NCBI GenBank assembly: GCA_037447605.1
Contig: CM074804.1
Span: 2,792,946 to 2,815,757, forward strand
Direction of reading: 5' to 3'
Source of the DNA: Zygnema circumcarinatum
Taxonomy: Eukaryota > Streptophyta > Zygnematophyceae > Zygnematales > Zygnemataceae
DNA: 22,812 nt
How positions within the stretch are numbered: the stretch's first letter is position 1; every line of letters starts with the position of its first letter. Both the position numbers and the translations under genes were made by a program. This document shows, piece by piece, positions 1-10,752 of this stretch. A model generated the notes under the pieces. The model saw nothing but the letters and a program-made list of their open reading frames with translations. It did not search any database and was not told the DNA's origin.

Positions 1-241
1 CCCCCCCCCCCCCCCTCCCTCCCTCTCTCTCTCGTTCATCTTTCCTCTGCCTCGTCCTCCCGCTTACTCCGTCTCCAACCCCCGAAATCTTTCGTCACAT
101 TTTTTTTTCTGACTGCTCCGTTTACACAGAACAGTCGAATCGCTTTTCAGAAAGGAGCGTCACATGGCAAACGCCTGCAGAAAGGGTCCACTATCATCCT
201 GACTCCTTTCTCTCCCTCTCTCCCTCTCTCCTCCCTCGCAG

Positions 242-1130
242 GTGGTCCACTTGGGCCGTCTCCACCACCCCCATCTCGTGAACCTTCTCGGCTTCTGTAC
301 GGACAGAGGCCACAAAATGCTTATATACGAATACATGAGCAACGGATCCCTCGAGGCGCGCCTTCAGGGTACTTCCTGATTCGTCCTTTTATTGAATAAT
401 AAGATCAAAAAAACAAAAAGAAACTATGTTCGAGTTTTCAGACGCAGCGATCCCTTTTCTATTCAGATTTGATTTACTCACTTTTTTCTTTCCCTTTTTT
501 TTATCTTCAAGCAGACCAGGAGAGGCCCACGCTGAAGTGGGCGGATCGAGTTCGCATAATTAAGGAGGTGGCGTACGGCCTCCACTACCTGCACGACGAG
601 GTCAGTGTCGGGCAGCAGCAGAAAAGTTTTCTCCATCTTTTGCATTCAAAGAATGAAGCCGTTTCTTTCCATTTTTCTTTCCGGTCAAAATTTAAACCCG
701 TTTCATTTCTGTTTTTCCTTTTCTATTTTTTTGCAGAATCAGCCCGCGGTGCTTCACCGGGACATCAAGGCGAGCAATGTACTGCTCGACAGCGACATGT
801 CCGCAAGGGTGAACATTTACATACAGAACCCACATTTTACAGAGAATTCAATCAATTTAAGCGTCCTGAAGCTAAAAACTGGTCGATATTTACCTGAAAA
901 AAACCCATGTCAATTTTTTCCAGGTGGCTGATTTCGGTCTCAGCCGGTCCAAAAGCGACGCTTCCGCGAAGCAGGCAAGCCTGAAGGGCTCCGGCGGGTA
1001 CACGGACCCTGACTTCCTCGTCAACGGAATGTACTCAGAGAAGAGCGATGTGTACAGCTTCGGAGTGCTCGTCTTCGAAGTCATGGCGGGCCGCACCCCC
1101 CAGCAGGGCCTCATCGAATACATTAACCTT
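242..1130 (+). CDS. Receptor-like kinase (CRLK-like), exons A-D, first copy; partial gene, 5' end outside window
   Basis: Four exons are joined by GT-AG introns: 242-368, 515-600, 737-808 and 924-1130. They encode the middle of a protein kinase domain in one open frame. Exon A has the LHHPHLVNLLGFC segment and the hinge LIYEYMSNGSLE. Exon B has the alpha-E helix. Exon C has the catalytic loop HRDIKASN, an RD kinase. Exon D has DFG (ADFGLSRS), the P+1 loop GGYTDPDFL and the alpha-F segment KSDVYSFGVLVFEV, ending in GLIEYINL. The glycine loop and the ATP-binding lysine must lie upstream of the window. From memory, the INL-A-M junction and the IAHKC..KSPR.RP tail match the Arabidopsis calcium/calmodulin-regulated CRLK1/2 kinases best; this needs an alignment. 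The DPE usually seen at the end of the activation segment is DPD here. Exon D ends in phase 0 and can join either the exon at 3303 or the duplicated exon at 1484. A role in membrane-to-cytoplasm phosphorylation signalling is inferred from the family. Confidence 0.85.
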
Positions 1131-1131
1131 G

Positions 1132-1195
<64 letters not shown>

Positions 1196-1242
1196 TCCTC
1201 TCCACCACTTTCGAATCAGCTTTCCTGTCTGTCACTAACCCA
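1131..1242 (+). repeat. Short (CT)n tract in the intron between cassette copies
   Basis: The splice donor GTATGT at 1131 is followed directly by about 55 bp of pure CT dinucleotides (about 1137-1192), then C/T-rich sequence and a run of C that starts the second copy. This is the short equivalent of the very long tract after copy 2. Confidence 0.9.
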
Positions 1243-1483
1243 CCCCCCCCCCCCCCCTCCCTCCCTCTCTCTCTCGTTCATCTTTCCTCTGCCTCGTCCT
1301 CCCGCTTACTCCGTCTCCAACCCCCGAAATCTTTCGTCACATTTTTTTTTCTGACTGCTCCGTTTACACAGAACAGTCGAATCGCTTTTCAGAAAGGAGC
1401 GTCACATGGCAAACGCCTGCAGAAAGGGTCCACTATCATCCTGACTCCTTTCTCTCCCTCTCTCCCTCTCTCCTCCCTCGCAG

Positions 1484-2366
1484 GTGGTCCACTTGGGCCG
1501 TCTCCACCACCCCCATCTCGTGAACCTTCTCGGCTTCTGTACGGACAGAGGCCACAAAATGCTTATATACGAATACATGAGCAACGGATCCCTCGAGGCG
1601 CGCCTTCAGGGTACTTCCTGATTCGTCCTTTTATTGAATAATAAGATCAAAAAAACAAAAAGAAACTATGTTCGAGTTTTCAGACGCAGCGATCCCTTTT
1701 CTATTCAGATTTGATTTACTCACTTTTTTCTTTCCCTTTTTTTTATCTTCAAGCAGACCAGGAGAGGCCCACGCTGAAGTGGGCGGATCGAGTTCGCATA
1801 ATTAAGGAGGTGGCGTACGGCCTCCACTACCTGCACGACGAGGTCAGTGTCGGGCAGCAGCAGAAAAGTTTTCTCCATCTTTTGCATTCAAAGAATGAAG
1901 CCGTTTCTTTCCATTTTTCTTTCCGGTCAAAATTTAAACCCGTTTCATTTCTGTTTTTCCTTTTCTATTTTTTTGCAGAATCAGCCCGCGGTGCTTCACC
2001 GGGACATCAAGGCGAGCAATGTACTGCTCGACAGCGACATGTCCGCAAGGGTGAACATTTACATACAGAACCCACATTTTACAGAGAATTCAATCAATTT
2101 AAGCGTCCTGAAGCTAAAAACTGGTCGATATTTACCTGAAAAAAACCCATGTCAATTTTTTCCAGGTGGCTGATTTCGGTCTCAGCCGGTCCAAAAGCGA
2201 CGCTTCCGCGAAGCAGGCAAGCCTGAAGGGCTCCGGCGGGTACACGGACCCTGACTTCCTCGTCAACGGAATGTACTCAGAGAAGAGCGATGTGTACAGC
2301 TTCGGAGTGCTCGTCTTCGAAGTCATGGCGGGCCACACCCCAGCAGGGCCTCATCAGATACATTAA
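1484..2366 (+). pseudogene. Duplicated kinase exons A'-D', second copy, frameshifted at its end
   Basis: Exons 1484-1610, 1757-1842, 1979-2050 and 2166 onward repeat the cassette at +1,242 bp with the same splice sites. In exon D' the run of six C in copy 1 is four C. The frame of the cassette then runs into a stop at 2364-2366. Beyond the lost bases, the shifted frame still reads PQQGLIRYINLAA before a GT at 2378, so the sequence downstream of the lesion still looks coding. A transcript that included A'-D' would carry a second copy of subdomains IV-IX and then stop. A normal kinase needs these exons skipped (1130 joined to 3303). The two-base loss could be a real lesion or a homopolymer sequencing error next to the CT tract. 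Confidence 0.7.
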
Positions 2367-2377
2367 CTTAGCCGCCG

Positions 2378-3081
<704 letters not shown>

Positions 3082-3302
3082 TCCTTTTTCCCATTCATTT
3101 TTTTCCTCAAACTTTTCTCTTCATTCACTTTTTTTGAGGAAGGTTTGGCAGCTGCAACCTTCATTAACATCTGTTGCTTCGGTCTCTAACCTCCTCCTCC
3201 TCTTTCCTTGTTGCTCCATCCTCCGCCTCTCCTCTGCACCGACCCTGATCTGTGCGTCCTCCCGCTCCATTCCGTTCGCCGTTCCGTTCCGTTCCGTTCC
3301 AG

Positions 3303-3833
3303 GCCACCATGGGCGAAGAAGGCAAGGAGCGGTGGTCCATCATCGTCGACCCGCGCTTGGAGGGACGCTACGCGAAGGACGAGCTCGCGGTCATCGCCTC
3401 CATCGCCCACAAATGCATTCGAAAGTCGCCGCGCCGCCGCCCCAAAATCTCCGAAGTGGTCGAAGCCCTGAGCCAGGTCGGACCCGCGGGGCCCGAAAGC
3501 CACAGCCCCGCCTCCCTCCCTATCAACCGACCCATTGTGGCGAAGAGGACGCCTTCGTGGGACACTGTGACCTCTCCTCTCCCAACGACTCCGAGCCGAC
3601 TGAAGGCGTCGATCCAAAGCTTCGCTAACTTTCAGAGGGTGCAAGGAGGAGGGGGGATGGGGGGAGAGTTCACGGCTCTTGGGGGTGTCCCTCTCCCTCT
3701 CCCTCCCCCTCCTGTGGGAGGGAGGGAGGCGATTGAGCAGTTGAAGGCGATGTTCGAAGGGAGAGGGGGTTATGGAGTGTCGGAAGGGGAGGGGAGGGAG
3801 GGGGGTAAGAGGAGCGGAAATGAGAGCAGCTAG
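3303..3833 (+). CDS. Receptor-like kinase (CRLK-like), last exon: end of kinase domain and C-terminal tail
   Basis: The acceptor CAG at 3300-3302 opens a phase-0 exon that starts ATMGEEGKERW and ends at TAG 3831-3833, 176 codons plus stop. It joins the phase-0 donor at 1131 in frame. The first ~60 residues are the end of the kinase C-lobe: IIVDPRLEGRY, then IAHKCIRKSPRRRPKISEVV, with the conserved Arg of subdomain XI. The remaining ~110 residues are a low-complexity tail rich in Pro, Ser and Gly, with no domain I recognise. The ATG inside the exon (3309) has a good context but the kinase homology begins before it, so it is internal. This exon is needed for a complete kinase fold. Confidence 0.85.
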   Translation, partial: ATMGEEGKERWSIIVDPRLEGRYAKDELAVIASIAHKCIRKSPRRRPKISEVVEALSQVGPAGPESHSPASLPINRPIVAKRTPSWDTVTSPLPTTPSRLKASIQSFANFQRVQGGGGMGGEFTALGGVPLPLPPPPVGGREAIEQLKAMFEGRGGYGVSEGEGREGGKRSGNESS

Positions 3834-5173
3834 TTAACCGCTTGGAGAGCGGAAGACTATGGACTTCAACTGCTTTTTCAGAGTCAATGGGTTGGCTGGT
3901 ACTGGAGAGGAAGTAAAATATTGTATCTGTTGTTGGGTCCTTCCCTGGAACGGTGATGTAGGAGGTGAAAGTTGTGATGTAGCAGCTGAGAACTGTGTAG
4001 TAGAACAGATTGTGCAGGTGGGAGCAGGAGCAGGAGTCTGAACGTGTGAGGGGGGAACTTTTTCGAAGTTCCTTTCCCTTCGACGGCCCACCCCCCTTTC
4101 CTCCACCCCGGCCTTTATTTTTCCTTCTTTAAATTTTTGAACTATTTATTTAGTGAGGTGCCCACTCTCATAAGACGCGGATCGCATCTCGGCGATCTGC
4201 CGCCCTCCCTCAGGGAAGCGGCAGAGCGACTTCAAATGAAGCCGCTAGGGGGGGAGGCGGCGCTTTGAGGAGACCCTCTGCTTGTGGGCCCCTTGCACTG
4301 TACTTTGTATGAGATCAACTTTTTCTTGTAAAAAAAAAAAAAAAAAAAAAACCCAGTGTATGGATTGTCGATGGGAAATGTTGTTGTTAGGCTTTCATGT
4401 TGTAAACGACGATTGTGGTGTTAAGAAAAACCAAGCAGCAGAGGAAGGAACAGATCGGTTTGAAACCGGACGGAAGCGACAAAGTTTTTTTCGCAGCATC
4501 CCATGTGATTAACAAATCAGTCCAACTCTAAATAAGAACAAGAATGTTTTAGTCATTGCACATAACGAGAACAGACCAGTACCTCACGTCAAGGTCCAAT
4601 CACTTTGACAGTATGTGCAACCCAAGCTCCCCAACCTTACCTTTAACTTTAGTTTAACACAATTCTTTTGTTGAAGGTACAGAAAGCTTCAAAACAACAA
4701 ATTTCTCCGTTTGGGAGTCACCAACTTGACATATAGTTCCTAATTCAGTTTTACACAGGCCCTACCAAACCACAACACGAAACAGCTTCCACATAGTCAT
4801 CCTACCAATAATAAGGCTCTTCCCCTTGAAGACTACCTCCCTGTACACCGGACTTAAACTCCCAGTCTACCCACAGTAACATTCTTCATTCTATTTCTGA
4901 TTCACTCCCACCTCTCACACTCCCTTCCACTTCCCCCCTCACCTCCCCTTCTCCAACTCCCCATCCGTTTGCTTTTGCAAACGCTTTAAAAACAGAAGAG
5001 GGCCTCTCTCCTCGCTCTCTCCTCGCTCTCTCCCCCTCTCTGTCTCCTCTCTACCGAGCTCAGCTGCCCTTCCCAAACTCTCACCTCCCAAGACCCTTTC
5101 CAACCTCCCCCTATGTACCCACAGGTGTCCTCCCCTCCGTTATACGGTGTGCACGCGACATGGAGCCTCCGTT
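3834..5173. other. Kinase 3' flank and intergenic region between convergent genes
   Basis: No coding frame is convincing here. The stretch should hold the 3' UTR of the kinase gene and, from the right, the 3' UTR of VPS32. A run of 21 A lies at 4330-4350. It could be an ordinary A tract or the trace of a retroposed end, but no gene-like sequence precedes it. From about 4500 to 5130 I see only AT-balanced and C/T-rich sequence with nothing recognisable. Confidence 0.6.
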
Positions 5174-8100
5174 TCAGAGCGCCATCTCGGCCTTGAGCGC
5201 GGCGAGCTCGTCGTCCTCCTCCGCCCTCTGCGGCTTCTTCTGCGTCTGCGAAGAAGCTGCGGCCGCAGAGGGGGCCTTTGTGGGGACGGAGGGCAGCGGC
5301 TGCGCAACCTCGCCGGTGGCGGGCTGCAAAAGCTGCTCGTCCAGCTCAAGCCCCTCCAGCTCCTCCAGCTCCTGAAGCAGCTCATCCTGTAATGGAGAAA
5401 GGGAAAAAGGGGAGGACAGGAGAGGGAGGAAGGGAGGGAGGGAGCGAGACAGAGAGAGAGAGAGAAATTTAGGATGCAGCAAAAGTTGATACGAAGGTAA
5501 AGGAAAAGGCGACATTTAGTGGCGGGTTTGGGCGAAGGATGAAAGGGTCGCTACTAGCTTCTACTAGCTGCGCTTTAGGGCTTGTGGTTGATTTTAGGGT
5601 TTCGGATGTCTAGGGATCGAAGGTTGAAATTTCTCCAGAACAATACACGAAACGTGTAGGTGCGCAATCTCTCTCGCCCACTTTCCGTCTATACTTCAAT
5701 TGCTACCACCTCACTACAGCCCCTCATTCACCCACTCTCGTCATTATCTCCCACTTATCTCTCGCACAAAACTTTCCCTTGAGCCCTCTCCCTTGCTTTC
5801 TCACCCCTGCCTTCTCTCCTTCCCTCCTCTTCTCCTCCCCCTTTCACCCCTCGTCCGTGTCTCTTTTCCCTCCCCCTCTCCCCACATTCCCAATCGTCCA
5901 AAAGGCTCTCCCACATACACACGCGCACCTTCCAAATACTCACAAGGATACCCCATCCTCACCGAGAAAAAATTAAGCGTGGCCCAAACCCGAAAAGACC
6001 CATACTGCCATTTACCTCCCCTACCCAGTTTGATAACCTAAAATGCACGTTACATAAGACCATACTCAATGTATATATAAACACAACGTAAACAATATAT
6101 ATATACATGAAACAATATAATCTAAAAATGATATATTATATAAAGGGAAATGCTATTTTCACACCTTTTTTTGTCGAGATACACACCTTTCTCGCCAGTC
6201 AGATATTATTTTAGGGTTTTTAGGGTATTAGGGTTAAAAAAAGGTGTGTATCTAGACAAAAGGTGTGTAAATAGCAATTCCCTATATAAATACATATATA
6301 TATTTATCAGTTTTATCGAGAGTCCTCACCTCATCGAAGTCTGCCGCAGAGCCGATCGGCTGTGAGAGCGCGTCTTGAATCTGCTTCATGTTCTCCGTCT
6401 GCTCGTTGATCTCGTCCATGGTCTTGTCGACGTCGTCGATGTTCCTGCGAGCCCCCCCTCAGACTTCAGAACCCTAAAGCCTGCGATGCGTCACCTCAGA
6501 AGATGCAGCGACGCAACTCAAACCCTAACTGCTGCTTGTTCCACATAGTGATGTGCTCTCTCTTTCTCACTCTCTCTCGCACTATCTCGTAGTTCCAATT
6601 CTGACTCACATTTGCTTCTGGACGCCCTTCAGAACCTGTGCAGAATCGCGCATCGCTCCCACCACTTCTACCGTCGCGTTTGCTCCTTCCAACATCACTT
6701 CCTGCATCGCACGATTTCAAACCCGCATTTGAATGCCTTTGGAGAAAAACTGCTCTTGGTGAAATCGATTATGCACAGCAAAACATAACTGAAAAATCAA
6801 ACTGAAAGCACCAGGAGCGAGAGGAGCGCACCTGATCTTGGAGGCGGAACTGGTAATTGCTCAAAGCCTCAATCTGACTCTCATAAAGCTTTTTCTTTTT
6901 TAAGCACTGAATAGCAGCTGCGGAAAAGAAAACATAACGTAATTAAGCACCCGGCATATGCGCTCGCACCACATCAATTGAACAGACCTAAACTAAATCA
7001 TCAAACACTTCGTTTTTAAGACCTCTGAAAGTTGATTCCTCTACTTCCATTCATACTCATTCACACATTCATTGCTACTCCAGTTCGGAGGAGACTTCAA
7101 TTTCGTTGTCTGAACAGGGACAAAAGGAAATTTCTATGGTTCTCCACTGCTACATTCGCAGAAACAAAGAAAAGTCCAACCCCAAGTTCTGCAACTCGCT
7201 GTTTGGAACTCTTTTGACTGCCTCCCTTCAAAGCCTAGCATATTTTCCACTTTAATTCTCGACAAAAGGGAAAAACATTAGAAAACCACAACCTGCTGAG
7301 TTGAATATTGCTTTGTCTTCCACGGTCAAACGAACATGAAGACGAAATACAGGAATGACTCTGGACCTGGAGAGGGAGGGAAAACGAGAAAGAAAGAGGG
7401 GGCGAGAGAGGAAGCGGGGGACTGCCCAAAAACCCTAACCCTAAATTCAGGAAGACACTCATTAAAGTCCCCGCCATCTGACAATGACGAGCTTCCTCTC
7501 TTTGCTCACCCTCCCTCCTCCGTCTCTTTCCACCGTGCAACTCGCTCACCCTCTCCTCGCGGTATCTCTCCCACTGACTCTCCTTTGACCCCTCTCACCT
7601 TCCCGCCTTTCCTCTCTCCCTTTCGTCCAGCCCCTTTTTCTCCAGCTATCTTGCTATCTTGTTGCTCCTGCAATTCAGCCTACAGCAGAAAAACCAATAC
7701 CTCTCTTATTCTTTTGCTTTGTAAATTCCTTTGCTTTCTCCAGCTCCAGCTGAATCTTTTTTTGCAAAAACACTTCTTTCTTCTCCAACATGAGCCGCGT
7801 CTGCAGTGAACTCAAAAAACAAGGAGAAAAAATCAGTCACCGAAAAACACAATCACATGAAAACCCACCTCATATTTCTTGCGAAGAGAAAAAGCACCCA
7901 AGCAACCGCTGAAATACATGTGAGCGAGGGAGGAAGGGAGGCAGACAGAGAGGGACTGGGAGAGGGAGAGAGAGAGGGAGAGGGGGAGAGAGCGAGCGGG
8001 AGAGAGGGAGCGAAGGAAAGAGAGAGACGGGAGACGACGAGGAGTTAGGAAGTTGGGCATTAAGAGAAAGGTGGGGAAAACGAACGAGTGAAGGAGAGAA

Positions 8101-8380
8101 AGAGAGGGAGAATGAGTCGACACAGCGAGAGAGAGAAAGAGAGCGAGAGCGACACACAGTGCGCGAGACAGTTCATGAGAGGTGGGAGGAGAGGCAGACA
8201 GCGAGGAGGGCGAGAGAGAGAGAGAGAGGTGGAGGGATCGGCAAAAAAAGAAAGAGACAGACAGAGAGAGGGAGAGGAGGAGAGAGAGAGAGCGAGAATG
8301 AGACGCACTTCTGCCAGCTTGTCGAGAGACTCCCGCATGGTGGGAGTCTCTTTGGGCTTTCCAAACAATCTTCCAAACAT
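5174..8380 (-). CDS. VPS32: VPS32/SNF7 (CHMP4-type) ESCRT-III subunit, complete, six exons
   Basis: Exons on the minus strand: 8380-8309, 7800-7701, 6917-6832, 6701-6610, 6444-6330 and 5386-5174. All introns are GT-AG and all phases agree, giving 225 aa against about 220 in the family. The start MFGRLFGKPKE is the conserved N-terminal amphipathic segment; an in-frame ATG at 8452 adds only a basic low-complexity stretch and is unlikely. Helical core follows: LMLEKKEVFLQKK, AIQCLKKKKLYESQIE (about 58-73), VMLEGANATVE and the hallmark IDDVDKTMDEINEQTENM (about 119-136). The acidic ELLQELEELEGLELDEQLLQ comes next, then a Pro-rich linker and the C-terminal helix DDELAALKAEMAL. SNF7 proteins polymerise on endosomal membranes to drive multivesicular-body budding, are disassembled by VPS4, and bind Bro1/ALIX through the C-terminal helix; this is family knowledge. 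The last intron holds a MITE. The gene is convergent with the kinase and lies downstream of E2F on the same strand. Confidence 0.96.
5390..5470. repeat. GA-rich purine tract at the end of VPS32 intron 5
   Basis: The plus strand is almost all purine from about 5395 to 5465 (GGGAGGAAGGGAGGGAGG, then AGAGAGAG). On the sense (minus) strand it is the polypyrimidine tract that leads into the acceptor of the last exon at 5387-5389. Confidence 0.8.
6145..6282. mobile_element. 138-bp MITE in VPS32 intron 5
   Basis: Inverted ends of about 48 bp begin GGGAAATGCTATTTTCACAC on the left and, read inward from the right, GGGAATTGCTATTTACACAC. Both continue through a T-run and GTC-AGATACACACC. The 8-bp sequence TATATAAA directly flanks both ends (6137-6144 and 6283-6290), a perfect target-site duplication. 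The centre holds three to four TTAGGG-like units. There is no coding capacity. The left ~70 bp aligns with the ends of the large fold-back elements at 18119-20102, so it is a small member of the same family. An 8-bp duplication is typical of hAT and P superfamily transposases; the superfamily is not proven. Confidence 0.92.
7430..7445. promoter_or_regulatory. Telo-box-like motif in VPS32 intron 2
   Basis: AAACCCTAACCCTAAA is two plant telomere-like units. Similar motifs sit at 5594-5602 (intron 5), 6520-6528 (intron 4) and 8537-8551 (upstream of the start). A regulatory role is known for telo-boxes near plant transcription starts; for intronic copies it is only inference. Confidence 0.45.
7920..8305. 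repeat. GA-rich purine tract in VPS32 intron 1
   Basis: The plus strand is dominated by GAGAGA, GGGAGA and GAAAGA runs from about 7925 to 8300, filling most of intron 1 (7801-8308). On the sense strand it is CU-rich. Several spurious Arg/Glu-rich or Ser/Leu-rich frames come from it. No gene is supported. Confidence 0.85.
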
Positions 8381-8536
8381 CTTGCCCCCCTTTTTCTTCC
8401 TCCTCCTTCCTGTCTCCTTTCCTCCCGCTCTCCCTCCTCTCCTTCCTCTCACTCACACTTCCACCTCCCAATGTCACCCCTCTCCCCTCTCCCGCAGAAT
8501 TCCAACTGCAGGAGCGTCCTTGAAGACCCTCCCTGG

Positions 8537-8588
8537 AAACCCTAACCCTAATTCTACTGCAAATCCTGAAAAAAAGGCTGTTTATAAA
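8537..8588 (-). promoter_or_regulatory. Putative VPS32 core promoter: TATA-like box and telo-box
   Basis: A TTTATAAA sequence at 8581-8588 lies about 200 bp upstream of the VPS32 start codon. A double telo-box (AAACCCTAACCCTAA on the plus strand) follows at 8537-8551, about where transcription should begin. Telo-boxes next to a TATA box are common in plant genes expressed in dividing cells. Between this point and the ATG the leader is GA-rich on the sense strand. No transcript evidence is available. Confidence 0.4.
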
Positions 8589-10752
8589 AGAGCAAAAAAA
8601 CCAGATGGTTCACAGGTAGCGGAAGTGGAGGGTTTCCTGGGAGGGATGAGGGTGAGAAGAGAGGACGAGGGAGGGAGAGGACGAGGGAGGGAGAGAGAGA
8701 GAGCAAAGAAGGGACGGAGGGAGGAGATGCGATACCGTCGCCCGTAGCAGAGCGGACTCTGCAAGACAGGTACGGCGCAATTTCCGCCGAACGGGAGAGC
8801 GTGGATCGGAAGGAATTTACACGCGAAGGTCCACGGAAGTAATAAGTTCAGACTCCCAAAGATTAAAATCTCAATTGAGGGTAAATTCCAAGCTGGGAGT
8901 CCAATGGCTTCCTGGCCTGCATGGCAAGTCGCCTCGCGGGACTGGAATTGAAATCGATTCGGCCGTCGTGAGAATTTCATGCATCTGTGCATGAGGGGAT
9001 TCATTTTTTCTATCTTTTTGCCATTAATTTGTCCCCATAATGCAAGGTCTTAGGGTCCAAGAGGCTTCTTTGGTCTCATTTTGAGAGAGGTTGCACAACA
9101 GAAATGACTTTGAGTGCATAAGCGATCGTAAAACTGGTCAGGTTAATAAACCTTTCCACTTTTGACTGAAGTCGAAAGTCAAGTCAAGTTTCACCTTATA
9201 ATAAAAGCTTCAGTCGCTTTTCAAATGCTATATTTGTAGTTTTTTTTAACCATTCTGCGCTTTCTTCCGTGACTCGAGACATCCCTTTGATCCCAATTCC
9301 CTTGCGGGATATTTGGGTGGCACGCTCCAATGGGTTTGGCGAAACATTCACTGCTCGTTTCCACAAGGGTGGCTCCGCAGGATTGATTATCCCTATCTCT
9401 ATTGGTGGAGGCCATCACAAGCTTCACAACAGGGCTTCAAGAAATCTCCCCATTTCCTCCAATTCGGCAAAAAAACTGGCAAAATCAGAGGACAGACCAG
9501 AAGTGGCATTTCTATTTCAGATAGCTTCTGACCTCGTTCCTATGTTGTAAAATTCTCGTTGACGTAAACCAGCATAATTTGACAAATTTAACAAGCCTCA
9601 CTAATTTGAGAAAGACAATTACATGTTTAACCCCAAAACTGAAACAAAACCTTATTTTTGAAAATTGCACACAACTAAGCGATGGAATGCACGTTCCACA
9701 GGTGCCCTCCTCCGTGCCCAGAGACGGCGGCGTCCATAGGACTCAGAGTTCACATTCCTCTTAGGCAACTACGAGGACTCCTCATACTCACCTCCTACTG
9801 TGCGTCAGCATCCGTATCAGGCATCACTTTATTCGCTGCTGTTACAATGAATGGAGTGGCTACACATGGAGTCAAGGACCTGTCCGGCCGAAAAAGCCTT
9901 TCAAGTTCGGCCGAAGACAGCAGGAAGGCTCCAGGAAGGAGAGGGAGGGAGGGGGACCCTACTGGTTGCATAAAAAAAACCCAACCAGAATAGGGAGGCT
10001 CTAGGAAGGAAAAAGAGAATGGGAGAGGGGGAGGGGGGAAGGGGAAGGGAGGGAGGCCGGGAGAAGGATCATACTGGCTGCAGACTAGAGATATGCAGAC
10101 GTGGAGGCCATTGGAGTGCACTACGCTAAAACAGAACTTGAAACTCAGGACATTTCACATAGTGCTGTACTCTCTCTCCCCTCCCCTTGCTTCCCTCTCC
10201 CCCCCACCCCCCGGCCTCCCATGTCACTGTGGCCCCATCATGGCTTCATATCGTAGTTCGGCTCTTCTGCCTCGTCTCCTTCTGGATGAGTAGGAGGCGC
10301 ATGCTGGGAGCCTTGGTCTTCTAAGCCTTCCAATGGGGGATGCTCCTTAATGTCAGCCCAGCTATCTGGAAAATGGGGTCAAGGTGGCTCTCCACTCAAA
10401 AGTGTTCGTGAAATAGAGTACAACATTGCACTCCTTCCCGCAACCTTAAAAAATCAAAGGAGCTCTGTAGGAAGGAGATTAAAGGAGGCTCTAAGGAGGA
10501 CTCAGATATAAGCCCCAGTGGATGGAAGGGAGAGCATAGACCTCACCATGTTGAAGGCATTCGAATGAGATGTGCATGCATGCCAACTGTCCAAAGGCGG
10601 CCACTTCACACCGTAGAATATGAATTCACATGCAACACGTTCAGTAAAACTGATTGGTTAACTGATGAGCAGATGACTCCGAACCTGTCCTTATCTGTTG
10701 CACCGAGTTCTGTGAATAATTCATACATAATAAGCGTCCGATTATTTACTGC
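8589..10752. other. Region between VPS32 promoter and E2F stop; no gene recognised
   Basis: Open frames here, for example at 9269-9550, match nothing I recognise and lack splice-supported extensions. The part below 10753 should include the E2F 3' UTR. About 9927-10085 contains two diverged direct copies of a segment that starts AGGCTC-AGGAAGGA, continues purine-rich and ends in ACTGG-TGCA. Otherwise nothing stands out. Confidence 0.5.

Larger units (their letters stand above)
1..2330. repeat. 1,242-bp tandem duplication of a kinase exon cassette
   Basis: Positions 1-1089 and 1243-2331 read the same base for base by eye, introns and homopolymer runs included (for example the C-run and the 9-T run near the start). 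The period is 1,242 bp. Identity stops abruptly at about 2333, shortly before the long (CT)n tract. Over the last 45 bp the copies differ by several substitutions, a 2-nt loss from a C-run and a 6-nt GCCGCC gain. The first copy starts at the window edge in a C-run, so more copies may lie upstream. The unit carries four kinase exons plus the intron that separates copies. Either a very recent duplication or an assembly duplication would look like this. Confidence 0.95.

Noticed and set aside
4330-4350. Poly(A) run as the end of a processed pseudogene
   Set aside because: No intron-less gene copy precedes it and no target duplication is visible; treated as a simple A tract.
7833-8477. 214-aa minus-strand and 219-aa plus-strand frames rich in Ser/Leu or Arg/Glu
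   Set aside because: They are driven by the GA-rich tract in VPS32 intron 1. Only the 24 codons at 8380-8309 are real.
9269-9550. 93-aa plus-strand frame
   Set aside because: I recognise no domain, and codon use and flanking splice sites give no support.
9680-9820. An extra C-terminal E2F exon
   Set aside because: The exon at 10887-10753 already holds the RB-binding motif and an in-frame stop, and no matching donor or recognisable sequence was found.
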